Positions 48,049 through 59,819 of a stretch of DNA of 64,000 bases are shown here, one piece after another; the first letter of the stretch is position 1; each line of letters begins with the position of its first letter. This stretch comes from Sipunculus nudus (Eukaryota > Annelida > Sipuncula > Golfingiida > Sipunculidae), in assembly GCA_026874595.1 (NCBI GenBank), contig CM049311.1, forward strand, positions 48,921,676-48,985,675, read 5' to 3'. The position numbers were made by a program, and so were the translations under genes. A model generated the notes under the pieces. It did no database searches. It was not told the origin of the DNA and was given only the letters and a program-made list of their open reading frames with translations.

Positions 48049-48765
48049 TAGCACACTTTTCCTTTGAAAGGAGGCAGCTTGAGTATTGGACTATATTCAT
48101 ACAGCAGAAGAGATCAAAGCTTCGGGTCTTATATATCCTCCAAGAATTCTGAAAAAATAATATTTATTGTCAACACTTTTCAATTTAATCATCAGTGGAC
48201 AGTATTTAAGACATTGTTTTATATACTTGCTTGTGTATGATGCCAGATTTGTTTCCCATTGGTTACAATTAACCACTTGTGGCAACACGCATTGTACTCA
48301 TGCGTGTTAGGATCAATAGATCCCCATTGCCATTTAATCCTTAATTTGCAAATGAGGATAGAAGCAGAAAAGGAGTATAGATCTGTGTAGGTAAGCTACA
48401 GAATGAGCAGTACAAACAGGAAGATACTTTATTGCTGGGCCAGAACAGGCATTTAAATTTTCATTTACATATTCTAGATGGCCTGCTGCTATGCCAACAG
48501 GAAAAAAACTAATAGAAATAAACCTTTCTCAAGAGTCAGTGGATAATTAAGAATTATAGGACATTTTAGTGCACATATTACCAGCTTACTCTAATTGCTT
48601 ATGCTTTAGAAATCAGTAAGTGAAAAGCTGTTTATTCTAGAATAAATATTTTGGTTGGTAATTAAAAAAGAATTAAAAAATTTGGTCAGTGTCCCATGAA
48701 AATTATTTTATTTTATGGTTTATTATTAATCTCACTAAATGTAGTCTATTTCATTTTTTTTCCAG

Positions 48766-48796
48766 AAAAAGCCTGATGTGGCAACAGGATTTCAAA
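48766..48796 (+). other. Possible 5' non-coding exon
   Basis: A strong acceptor (T8 followed by CCAG, ending at 48765) is followed by 31 bp and a strong donor AAA|GTGAGT at 48797. The putative intron to the next acceptor (GTCATTTCAG, ending at 48862) is only 66 bp, short but possible. The acceptor suggests that yet another exon lies upstream. The segment could instead be part of one longer exon running to 49035. Confidence 0.35.
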
Positions 48797-48913
48797 GTGA
48801 GTTTACACATGGCCTTTGTAGTTTTTTTTCCTGTTAAGTGATACATGTATATGTCATTTCAGATTTCATGGACTAGTTATGAAGGGATTTTACCATAGCT
48901 GACACAGGTGACG

Positions 48914-49035
48914 ATGGCTGCTGCCAATCCTGAGTCATTTAGTATCCAGTATGGTGATGAATCAGAGGAAGGGGATGGGGAAGATTCTCCTTCTTCAACA
49001 CGACACCTGGCTATACGCAAGCAAACATCATACAG
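48914..49035 (+). CDS. First coding exon, protein not recognised
   Basis: An ATG in strong context (ACGATGG) opens 40 codons plus two bases and ends at a consensus donor ACAG|GTAGGG (49036). The acceptor TGTCATTTCAG at 48862 would make the exon 48863-49035, with 51 bases of leader that include two very short upstream frames (ATGGACTAG, and a six-codon one). The peptide starts MAAANPESFSIQYGDESEEG. It then has an acidic, Ser-rich stretch with DSPSS, followed by a basic end with HLAIRKQTSYR. This looks like a disordered N-terminus with possible phosphosites. No domain is contained and the family is not recognised. No further exon was identified in the 15 kb to the right, so intron 1 may span the rest of the window. 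Confidence 0.65.
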
Positions 49036-49205
49036 GTAGGGCCTTCGTATTCTCATGTAACAGCTCAGTTTCTGTACATCCTGGAGTCCTTAGAAGTTCA
49101 TATTTTTAATGTTTTGGTGTCCTTTGTAACATAGTGACTGGGAAAATCACAAAATTTCAGCAAAATGCTGCAGAATTCATGGAAAAAAATCATTTGATCA
49201 CTTTA

Positions 49206-49626
49206 AGCTCAGCTGACTGAGAGTCAAATGAGCCATAGTGATGGTCCTTTGTCCCTTGGCCTGGCCATCTTTGGGAAAACTGCCTTGGTCAGCTGAGCTA
49301 TGCTTCATAAAATACTGTAAAAACTTTGATCATATCATAATAAGCAGATCAAATAGTATTTTTAACAGAATTTACAAAAAAATGCTCTCGTATTGCATGT
49401 TTAATCATTATTTGTGCTCAAGCAACATCACATGTATTTAGAATTGAGACAGAGGAAACACTGCATGCAGGAATGACTTATAAATGGTATTGGCAAATGG
49501 CTGCAGCTTTAGGATTTAAATTTTCAAGTGCTACAAATAAAACATATGTAACCTCTTCTGTAGGATTTTAGGATTTTATAAATATTGTCATCAGCAAACT
49601 AAGACATGACCCATGAGTCTCTTGTT
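49206..49626 (+). mobile_element. Helentron-like non-autonomous element (HINE), copy 4, short
   Basis: It begins AGCTCAGCTGACTGAGAGTC and ends GACCCATGAGTC (49608-49619) plus TCTTGTT. The 3' palindrome has one mismatch, and the inner inverted repeat before it is lost. At 421 bp it is the smallest full-length-ended copy. A further GTCAGCTGAGCCATCATG-like end fragment lies at about 49710. The element sits about 170 bp into the intron after the 48914-49035 exon. Confidence 0.55.
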
Positions 49627-51527
49627 TTGTGATTTACCTGTCACAACAAGCAAGTGTGAGTGTATATATAGAATCTTTATCAGCTAAGATGTACTACAAA
49701 TCATTACAGTCAGCTGAGCCATCATGTCATAAAAGGTTATGGATAAATTACAATTCACATATGATTTGTTGTTTACTTGAATCAAATCAAGGGAGATTTA
49801 TAAAAGGGGAACTGTATGGCTCAAGTATAGATATGATTGAAGCCACTGCAGTGGCTGTCACATGGTTTATACGGTGGCTGGGTGTCTTCACAGAAGATGC
49901 AGAGCATGGAATTAAAATCTGTGGTTGAGCATTACAAAGGAACCTGGCTGCATTATCACAAAGAAATTGGTGTAATCAGGATAATAACTCAAGTCAGTGG
50001 CTCTGAGACTTTTCTTTATGTGACATATAAAATAGAGATATATTTACCCACAAAGATCTGGCTCATTCATTATTTAGGGATAATTTTCAGCTCAGGCCTG
50101 TAGATCTGCTGTATATGGCTATACCTTGGACACCAACATGTAAACATCAAAGACAACGGGAGCATGTATCATGTCCAGTAATTGTATACATATATGTTGT
50201 TTATGGTACAGGGAATGGAAATTAATTTGATTCTTTATTTCAGGATTTCATATCAGTCATGCACCAGAAGTACTTTTTCATGAAAGTATATCCCTTTTTT
50301 TTAATAACATCGACCAATGTTGCCTTGGTGCACTCTGCCATTACTTTAGGCTCAATCTAAATCTTTTGTAATTTTGTCTTTGACACCTGCTAAATAATTT
50401 GGAAAATTGTAAAAATTATAACAAAAAAGTGGTATGGCCTCACTCTTAAAGTGAATAATAGAACTCAGATGGAATAATATTCATTCAAATTAATCTTGCA
50501 TCACTTGAGTGTTTGATGATGATTGATCTCATGTCTTTCACTTGGCACTGTGTATATATAAATATCACTGTCCATTTTTTTCCATCTTACTTCACAAATC
50601 ATATAACTTCAATGTTTTTTTTCCATTTTCTTGTTATGGATGTGACATGCAGTCCTTCATTGTATACAGCAACTCCCACAATCATAAATGTTTCTTGTGA
50701 CAGAGAAAGGGTATCATAAGAAACCTAACTGAAATAAATGGTTAAAATCACTATGACATCAGGTACATGATATCCTTGAGAGCTTTTACTGCCTTTAACA
50801 GTTTAGACTGACAGATGAACATTATTGACTGTACCTAAGTTTTGTAGATCATGGTATTGATCTGACTACACACCTGCATGTTAACATGTTTTTTTTAAAG
50901 TGAAAAGTACTTTGGGATAAGCATACAGATGATAAGGTAACAGAGATTCACAACTGAGACAGACATTAATATGTACTTTATAAATTAATTATGTTATATA
51001 TCCTCTCAGATGTGTCTCAGTATGTTTTCATTAATTTAATACTAGAATGAGGTTTGGTGACTTTTTTGTACCATTGGATTAAAAAGGATTGGTAGAGACA
51101 GTGAGTGACAGGTTGTGCAGAAGAATGCATTAAGGGAAAGTAATAAAACCAGAAGAGACCAAACTATTTAAAATTCTGTTTGATAGAACAGAAGGATAGT
51201 GAATGAAAGCTCAAATATTAGAGATAAAGGGCTGCTTGTTTTGAAGTTTTGCATGCAAAGTAGAGCAAGTAATTAAAATTGAAAGAAAGTATAAAATCAG
51301 AAATTAAATTGTGTACACAATTAATGTAGGGTTTCAGGGAAGACAGTTCAGGGAGGAAACATACTGCTTTGGGTATCAGATTATCTTCTTTATGAATGAT
51401 AAGAAAAAAATAAAAAGGAAACCTCTTTGCCTGATATACAGGAGGAAAAATTAAAGAACAAGTAGTCAAAGAATATTTATTGTTTATAAAGTAAAAGTTT
51501 GTGAAACAACATTTTTGTTCTCAGGTA
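49627..51527. other. No gene recognised; purine-rich toward the right
   Basis: AT-rich, probably intronic sequence. From about 51060 the plus strand becomes strongly purine-rich (A/G), a skew that lasts to about 52000. No exon-like segment was found. Confidence 0.45.
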
Positions 51528-51608
51528 AAAGTTTTGTACAGGCTGAGAAAGGTCAAAGTTTTGTACAGGCTGAGAAAGGTCAAAGTTTTGTACAGGTTGA
51601 GAAAGGTA
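51528..51608. repeat. 27-bp minisatellite, three units
   Basis: Three head-to-tail units of AAAGTTTTGTACAGG followed by (C/T)TGAGAAAGGT(C/A) are almost identical. Looser relatives such as TGGTTTTGTACAGG occur up to about 51790. Because 27 is a multiple of three, the minus strand reads as a repeated nonapeptide, which is incidental. Confidence 0.9.
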
Positions 51609-52189
51609 AAAGTGTTTGGACATAAAGATATGGAAATAGCTTAAAGTTGGAGCCATGTTAAAATGGGCATATATAAAAGGTTGGATCATGAAGTAATGGA
51701 GAAAGGTCAAAGACTGGAACATGAAGTTATGGAAACAAGTAAAAGTTTACGACACAAAACTTTTGTGTTGAGTTAATGGTTTTGTACAGGTATGCTTTTC
51801 GAAAAGGTGATTAGCTAGAAGAGAAAAAACAACAGAAGAATTAAAATTGAAGAAAAGCTTTTATTGCAATGGAAATAGATAAAGCCATGTGGTCTTTGTG
51901 GGAAAAAGTTACAAGCTACGAGAGGAAGTGACAGGGAAAAGGGTGAAGAGTAGAAGAAGATGAATGGAGTAGAGAAAAAAAATTGAGAGGCCAGCTGAAA
52001 ACCCTGGATAGGAGATCCAACAGCAAATCAGCATGGTGTTTTACAATCAGTCTTGAAGCACTATCAAGTTCTATAGGATAAAAAGTCCCATGGAGGGCCT
52101 GGATGACATAGACAAGTGACTTTATGGAGCTCTAGGTGGTGTCCTGAGCAGATGAAGCTTGACTTTTAACAGGTATAAAGAAGGTGACA

Positions 52190-52640
52190 TTAATTTGGGC
52201 ACTCGGTGTGTGCCGGCTCCTGATGCCATTATGCGTTCCTGCCTCAGTGTAATGACACAAATTGTTTTCCATCCTGAGACATCCAGGCCAAATCTACTGA
52301 GAATAGTTTGTGACTGACGCCTTGATAAATAGCCATTAAAAGCGAGGACCTTGCAGAAAGCATGCAGATGGCGACTCACTGTTGCCCCATTGCATTAGTG
52401 TTCCTATTCAATTTTCTGATCACAATGCCAGATTGGTAGCAGCATCCAATTTGTGAGCTGGTTTGCACTGTTCGTTAACCTGTGTGTGCCCAGTGCATGC
52501 TGGGAGTGGTGATAAGTAACTCGGGGCACTTTTCCTGGGCTTGTTATTTCTGTTGCCGCTGATGATAGCGCCGCATGCTAATAATAACAGCTTGCCTTCA
52601 CAAATCTTGTTCTCTGCTTATGATGGTGTGTTTGACTGAT
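52190..52640. promoter_or_regulatory. Unique, motif-rich intronic segment
   Basis: This is non-repetitive sequence of balanced composition with about eleven CpGs by hand count, between AT-rich and purine-rich flanks. It contains homeodomain-type TTGATAAATAG and CCATTAAAAG, an E-box CAGATGG, and GCGCCGCATGC. It lies in what is probably the first intron of the 48914-49035 gene. The minus strand is open for 85 codons across part of it but resembles no known protein. It is a candidate enhancer or conserved element by appearance only. Confidence 0.35.
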
Positions 52641-53808
52641 TTTAACTCAGGATGGAGGTCTGTAGATCAGAAGTTCAGCTGAATTGACAAGTCTAGCCGG
52701 GTTGGATGCAGAGTTCTTTATGAGTCAGCATGTCCAGAAATAATCGTTTGCTGGATAGAATTTGCCCTACATTCTCCTTATTTAAAAGAATCTTCAGAAG
52801 AAAAACCTCACCTACATGTTGTACTTACATTTAACTTATATTAAGTTTTTAAAGAACTTTGATTTTTGCTTCTGAATGTAACCTTTGTGCACTTAAATTA
52901 TTAATAATCCCACATTGCACAGAAGGTAAGCCTGTATGAGGTAACATGATTTTATGGAACAAAATATCAGTTTGAAGTATTAGATGTAAGAGTTGAAAAG
53001 AGCAACTACCTCACACACATAATCAGGATAAAAAACTGACTTTATCCAGTGTAAACATCAGCCACATGAGGTTCAATGAACCTGTCTGTCATTTCTTGTC
53101 CTGACATTGATTTTTGCTCATGACAAAGTCATCAGGGTTGACAGAACAAGCCTGGTTCACTGCTTTATTGATTACAGATGTTTCTGTGTGACTGTATTAA
53201 AACCATGTAGTGCAGAATGTGAACTCCTTTAATCTGCAGTCCTTTTTATTTTGTAGTTTTGATTAACTTAGTAGCAAAGATTGATATCACTAATTCTTTG
53301 GAGCAGTCACTGATGTAAATGTAAAAGGCAAGTGCCTATAAATGGCAAAAGGTCTTTGTGTTGACTCTTTTGTAATAGAGATAACATTATTTCGAGCCGG
53401 GGAACTTTGATTTCTTTGAGCCTGGTTAATAAGTAATTGTGTTTCATTTCTTATCCTTTCCTGCCAGCCTTCACAAGTTCAGGAATTACTGGGCACATTA
53501 TTCACAGTCAGTTATACATGCAGTACATATTACCTATACTTGAATCATGTACACAGTTAGGGATTCATGGATCACTGATTAATCTCATCTTCTTTGTCAA
53601 ACTCAGCTCATGATTCCCTGCTTGGATATTGCTTAATTTAGAGCTGTTGTATATATCATCCTTCATCTGATGGTCAGAGATCAGATGTCACAGACACCAC
53701 ACTGTACTGGATTCCTGTTTCAAAAGAACACAGGGCCTTAAGCAATTTCCCTGATTTTCTTATTGTCATTATCTGTGAACTCGTTAACTTTATCTTTGGA
53801 AATATAAA

Positions 53809-54256
53809 CCATTTATCCTACTCAGCCCATATTTTCTACCATATTAACTTCCATTTACCCTACTCAGACCACATTTTCTACCATATTACCTTCCATTTAC
53901 TTTTTCAGACTATATTGTCTTCCATTAAATTTACCCTACTCAGACCACATTTTGTTCCATTTACCCTACTCAGACCACATTTTCTTCCATTTACCCTACA
54001 CAGACCATATTTTCTACCATATTATCTTCCATTTGCCTATTTGACTATATTTTCTTCTGTTAAGTTTACCCTTCTCAGACCACATTTTCTTCCATATACC
54101 CTACTCAAACTATATTTTTTTTCCATTTACCTTACTCAGACCACATTTTCTTTTATTTACCGTATTCAGACCATATTTTCTTCATTTACTCTACTGAAAC
54201 CATATTTCTTCCATTCGCCCTACTCGGACAATATTTTCTTCCATTTACCCTACTCA
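53809..54256. repeat. ~30-bp minisatellite (TTTACCCTACTCAGACC)
   Basis: About fourteen units are built on CCATTTACCCTACTCAGACC plus ACATTTTCTT. Variant units carry an extra CCATATTA(C/T)CTTCC block. The array is open for 125 codons on the plus strand as a Leu/Phe/Pro-rich repeat peptide, which is taken as a by-product of the repeat. Confidence 0.9.
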
Positions 54257-54329
54257 TTTTTTCTTTTTAAGTATCTGTGTACCTCATTCTGAACAAAAAA
54301 TCTGCATTCTAAGAGATGCAAGCCTGTGT

Positions 54330-54620
54330 CAGTTGGGCCTCCCTATTATCCGATGCTCCAAAAACCATGTTTGCATTCACTAATTTGGTCTATATTCCAA
54401 GTTCACCCATGCATAAGTAACTGCACATTTGTGAATATTCCTCAATCCAGATCATGTGCTGGATCCACACTAAAAATCTAATTGTTTCTTTTGTGGCCCA
54501 TTCCAAAAATGCCTTGAAAATTTGATGAGATTCCTTCAATGATTGTGTGAATTACATTCTGAACAAACACACATAAACACACACACAAATGGGAATGAAC
54601 ACATACCCCCTGGTGGAGGC
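54330..54620. repeat. Dispersed repeat R4, copy 1
   Basis: It matches 58375-58690 in order and orientation. Shared blocks are CCCTATTAT, TGTTTGCATTCACT, GCACATTTGTGAATATTCCT or its TACATTTG variant, and ATCATGTGC. Next come GATCCACAC, a (CA)n tract and GGGA(A)TGAACACATACC. It may be a SINE or MITE. No pol III boxes were identified. Confidence 0.7.
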
Positions 54621-55918
54621 AACAAATTGCGAAGTGGTTTTGGTGGGATCAGTTATTGTCTTCAAGTTGTAGATAATTTCAAATTCATAATTAAACCAGA
54701 GATATGTTTTATACTTTTGCTATGTGAGTGATAATTGAACTTATATGCCACAAACTTGGAAGTATGATCCTCAGTGTATATATTCCGTGCATGTTGCATT
54801 TGGTGCTTCAGGGTAATTGCTTAGTATTGTATGTGGTTTATGAGGAAATAGTTCACAATTTTTTACCAACCAATCAATGAGTTAATCAATCAGTCAGCTT
54901 GGGTAATATTTTTTAAGGAAAAACGCTACATTCCTGCAATGCTATATGGGGGTAATAAGCTGCCTTGGTGGAGGTCTGCGGTCTCTGAGTGTTTTCTAGT
55001 AAGATAGTGCCACCAAAACAGGTCTTTGGTCTGCCCTTCAGACAGTGGTAGTTTTACCTAAATTGCAAACAGCAGAATCACAGGACGAATTTGTCCTGAA
55101 GACAGTTTTCTCAATGTCTGGAAAGTGCTGTGTGCTAATACATCAGAATGAAAATATACCAGATGAACTTCTGCATCTCTTAGGATTCACACACTGACAA
55201 TTAAAATGGTTGTGTCAAAATGGGAGCAAGTTTCTCAGGCTGTGGTTAAATGTCTGAGTGCATTTAATTACTGTCATGAACACGGTTTTATATATGTATA
55301 GCTCATTAGTCCTTCTACCTTTCTACCAGCACTAAAAGCCAGACTTAACATTATTCTCCACAGGGAGGATAAATGCATCAGATATTAGTTACCAGTGCAA
55401 ATAAGTGACATTGCCAGTCCACCTAGGACACCAGATTGAAAGAAAAATAATTTTCCTGTATATATGTAGCTGTTACATTGGGTAATGAAATGCAAAATTT
55501 GTCTATTCATACTTTGTTAATGTACATGAACGTGCATAATGCTTTGTTTAGCTTGAGCTTTAGTGATGAATATAAAAAAGAATGAATTTGGATTCAGAAT
55601 TGAGTAATAATTCTTCAAAAAAGGTATAAAAATGTATGATTTTTTAGATCAATCAAAGAACATCCTCTATTTATTAAAAAAAAAAAAATAAAAAAAAACC
55701 CATGTTTTAGCTCAGGTGCCTTTTATCCATGCTGAGTTATTGTGTTGTTTCTTTGGTCTTCTCCTGTCCTGCTGTCTGGCCATTTGTCCAAATTGACCAA
55801 CAAGCTCTTTAAAAATGTCATGAAAGTTTGAGTTAAAAGGCATATAAAAGCTCTAATTTCTGAATAATTAAGGTATGGATTAGCTTGAAATTATTAATGC
55901 ATCTTCATCTGAAAAAGT
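54621..55918. other. No gene recognised
   Basis: AT-rich, probably intronic. A long A-run lies at about 55676-55697. From 55708 the sequence TTTAGCTCAGGTG with downstream CTGTCTGGCCATTTGTCC faintly resembles a decayed HINE-type 5' end. Confidence 0.45.
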
Positions 55919-56420
55919 GTTGGAGTCCACACCATCCGAATCCAAACTCGTGCAAATGCGAGTCCAGGCCAGTTGAGTCCATATAGGAGTCTTTGAGGTT
56001 CAAATCCAAGTCCACCTTCTTCAAGTGCAAGTCACTTGGAAACTGAGCCCAAATCCCAGTCAATTATAAATCTTGATAGTTAATGAAATTTAAAATATAA
56101 ATTTGAGGTTATCATGGCCTTCTTATGGTATAACCTTCTTATGGTGTAACCTTCTTATTGTATAACCTTCTTATGGTATAACCCATGTTTACTTTTAATG
56201 TTAAGTTATATTTAGCTCCTGGTGCAGTCAGAAAGAATGGTATGCAGTAAGTAGCCTTTTTGTTTTTGTTATATTCAGTTAGCAATTCCAACTGGTATAC
56301 AAGTCTCTAAAGCATGTGACAGGAATTGAGATTGAGTCAGTCTGATTTCTTGAGCCCTTACATCCAAGTCTTAGTACAAGTCCAAGTTTTAAAAATTTAG
56401 TATTTAATCATCCTTTTGAA
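55919..56420. repeat. Dispersed repeat R3, copy 2
   Basis: GAGTCCA-rich sequence, then TTTAGCTCCTGGTG and CTGATTTCTTGAGCCC, parallels 15596-16300. The regular minisatellite expansion of copy 1 is absent. Instead it holds a 16-bp array, CCTTCTTATGGTATAA in four units at 56118-56181. Confidence 0.6.
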
Positions 56421-56959
56421 AGCTCAAGCTATGCATGAGTCTGACTACTGATATTCATGTGACAGTTTTAACTCTCACTCACATTCTTTACTTAAATGTT
56501 TGTCAGACCCATCATTTTAGTCTTGATTCAAAGTTTGATTAAAACCAGGGAAGGAAGTTTTAAAATATGTGACCAAGAAATGTGAGATTTTACTATAAAA
56601 TGTCAATTTTCAATAAAATATTAATATAGTTTCTCAATGCCTTATGCAATAATTGTGAAACAGATTAAACAGCTGTGTCTGTTATAGGAAGCTTTAATCA
56701 ATGATTTTATCATCTAGCCATATAAACATTAATAAAAAGAAATAAGTTATAAAGTTACATGTTGCCATCATATTGAAATACAAGCTGTCCTTTTAGTTAA
56801 TTCATATATTCTTCTAATCCTGCCAAGTTTGAACTGGATTGGGCCAGAAAGTACTTTAAAAAATGACTATCAGTTCCATTTTCAGTTTACTACACAGTGA
56901 TGTTGGCTTTTGATATAGCCTTACCCATTTACTCCAATTGTAGATAAAACAAGCTTATC

Positions 56960-57079
56960 CGTCACAGAAGCATTTTTAAGAACTTTATTTTAGCAGAAAT
57001 TACCTTCAGTTCATCAATGTGTATATGCAGAGTCAGACACAATTCACATCAATTCTACAGGTAAGGCAGGTGAACAGAT
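56960..57079. repeat. Dispersed repeat R2, fragment
   Basis: It matches the right part of the copies at 430-880 and 38430-38835. Shared features are AAAACAAGCTTA, AAGAACTTTA, TCATCAATGTGTATATGCAGAG and a final GGTGAACAG. Confidence 0.5.
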
Positions 57080-57089
57080 AGCTGTAAGG

Positions 57090-57440
57090 AACACTGAATC
57101 AGCCCGTGGCTGTGTGAGCTTATTACTGCAGAAAGCAAGACTTTGCCCTTGTTGTTGAGTCAGATAAGACTGAGACCATCTGATGGATTCTTTGATGGAC
57201 ATACTGACAGGCCGGCTGGGAGGGAAGCAGCTTACAGCTGACCAGAGGGGAGGGCTCTTGCTGGCAGAGTGCTTTGTGGCACCTCATCACGATGAAGACC
57301 TGTTTAAGTCTCCTCATCTCTAAGATTAGTCTCCCGGACAGAACATTAAGGTCTTGGCATTATTTCCTGCGGGACTTTGCTGTCTCGCACGTGTCCCTCT
57401 CATGCATACGTTGGTGTTTGTTTTTTTGTGGATGGACGGA
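57090..57440. other. Unique segment, no gene recognised
   Basis: Less AT-rich than its surroundings and non-repetitive. It contains CAGATAAG (GATA-type core) and a CACGTG E-box near 57388. Opposed 64-codon frames on both strands show no domain. It could be an intronic regulatory segment, but the evidence is thin. Confidence 0.25.
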
Positions 57441-57705
57441 TGTGCCAGTTTATATGATTATTTATTAAAAATTAAGGTGTTTTGATTTAGTTGTCATTAT
57501 TCATCAGATTTGTAGCATCTGCTCTGCTTGTTAGGTTACGTAAAATTAAAATTCAAACTGAATGTTTCATGCATCAACTGTTTCACAGCTTTGTTACATT
57601 AATTCAGGTGCTGTTTTTGCTGTCTCATGAACTGTGATTAAATGATTAGTCAGTTTTGTGCTACATCCTAAATTTCTTCGTCTGTTAAATTATCACCAGA
57701 AACAA

Positions 57706-57850
57706 ACACTCACTCAGAGGAAGTACTCACTCAGAGAAAATAATCAGAGGAAATACTCAGAGGAATTACTCACTCAGAAGAAGTACTCACTCAGAGGAAG
57801 TACACGCTAGGAGGAATGCCTTGCTAGGAGAAAGTACTCACTCAAAGGAA
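57706..57850. repeat. ~18-bp minisatellite (ACTCACTCAGAGGAAGT)
   Basis: About eight imperfect units of ACTCACTCAGAGGAAGT type occur head to tail, with some shortened to AATACTCAGAGGA and others altered to ACGCTAGGAGGAA. Confidence 0.85.
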
Positions 57851-58374
57851 GACATTGTACAAAATATCTATCTATATGTATATTAAATCAATTCAGTAAC
57901 ACAAGCCATTATTATATAGTTTTAAGTGAAATCCAATTGGTAAATTGTGAATTCTCACTTCACAAACATGGTAAATATTCTGTAAATTAATCTGATTTAT
58001 AGCAAGATTATTATTTTGGCCCATAATTTTACTTTTCTCTTCATTAAGTGGTTAAATCTTTTCGGCTCAGAGATTGGCATCTCTAGCCCTCATTTAGTTA
58101 GATTGTCTGATATCAAACATACCACATATTTATTTTAACTTCTAAACATTTCAGTCGACCTGAAGCAGACACATGTTGTAACTGATGAAAATTTTAAACG
58201 GTTCATTCACAATTTTGTGAGATTTTATATGTGATGTAAATAAAAGAGGGGAAGAACTTTTCCAAGATCTAAAGTAACACAGAACAGTAAGAGGTTTCTC
58301 TTCACCATAATTAGATATCTGCATTCTATGGAATGGAAGGCTCCTCCATTTGTATGTGTGTGTGTGTTTTTTTT

Positions 58375-58690
58375 TTTTGGGGGGGGGGGGGGTTAGATTC
58401 CCTATTATGGGATGCTCCCAAACCAGTGTTTGCATTCACTTATTCCAAGGTTATTTAGTGCATTAGTGACTGTACATTTGTGAATATTCCTTGATGACAT
58501 TCCTGAATCTGGATCATGTGCAGATCCACACCAAAAATTCAAATCAGTTCTTCACTGGCACATTCCTTAAATGCCCTTGATTTTGCATGAGATTCTATAT
58601 CCATGATTGCGTGACTTGTCTTGAAAAAAGCACAGAAACACACACACACACAGCCAGGGATGAACACATACCTTCCAAACGAAAGCACTC
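58375..58690. repeat. Dispersed repeat R4, copy 2
   Basis: This is the partner of 54330-54620, with the (CA)n tract at 58635-58651 at the matching position. Just before it lie TGTG repeats, a T-run and a G14 run (58379-58392). Confidence 0.7.
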
Positions 58691-59819
58691 ATGTCACCCA
58701 ACTGTATTAATACATGTATGTACATGTGTGTGTGCCATTCAGCATTTAAAAAGGCCAGTAAATATCTACATGGCTTTTCAAATTGCTCAGTATCTGCTGC
58801 CATCTAGTGATCAGTTGTTTAACTAAAATCACTTCAATCCAACAGTGTGGCTGCTGATTTATCAGGTTCTAAGTTCCTGAAAGAAAATACCTACATTTAT
58901 GTGATAAGATGATATTGATGGGGCAGTGGGATTAGGTTTCTGACTAGGTATAGGTAGCATTCATACATATGTTACAGTGACTGTTGATACTGATGGTCTT
59001 TTGTTTTCTTAGCTGGTTGGTATTACAGGTTGTTTTCAGACAGTCAGTAGTTCATAAGATTTGTCAGATATTGTAGTTGTACCAACCCAGTAATCCTACT
59101 ATAATTTGAGGATTTTGATGTGTTCTGAAAAAAGTGTTATTCATCTCTAAGCTTTGCCAATACAGGCCCCCTTGCCACCAAAAGCTCTCTTCATATGGAT
59201 AGATTCTTGCCTGGATGCTCAGATGTCACATTCTTGTGCCCTTATTGAACCCTGATAGGTTTATTTCCCCCAGTTTTTCAAAACTGCTATTTGGCATACT
59301 TGCAAAACCTGTGTGTCACATGTAGAAATATTGATATACAGCTAATTTCATGTTGTACGTTGTTCACATAAGATATGTACACTTCCTGCATCGGCGCTAG
59401 ATGGCCACATTAACGCCCAGTACAGTTTGAAACTGATTTGATTAATCTGCATTGCCCAAAATGTTTTAAAACTGTTTTTTTCGTGGAAGGGATATATTAC
59501 ATAAATGCTTACCCGAGAAGTGTAATTAAAACCCTGGGTCACCATTGATCAAAGCATGAAGTGTTTCTGTTAAAAATAGCTATGATGTCAACTTGTCTGA
59601 CAGGATATGTAAATAGTTACATAGCTTTGGGTATATGGAGTATTCCTGTCCAATAAAAATATGAGATAACATACTTGATACAACAAATTAGTACCAAAAA
59701 GTTAAAAAAATAATATGATATTGTCTTAAAATCGTATAAAATGCTGTAGACAAAAAGAACAAGCAGCTTGATCAAAATACATGAATATGACATTGCACAG
59801 GTATAGTGGTCTTATTGTA
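58691..59819. other. No gene recognised
   Basis: AT-rich, probably intronic. Short frames only, and no element ends were seen. Confidence 0.5.

Noticed and set aside
53915-54292. 125-codon Leu/Phe/Pro-rich frame, plus strand
   Set aside because: It is a translation of the ~30-bp minisatellite.
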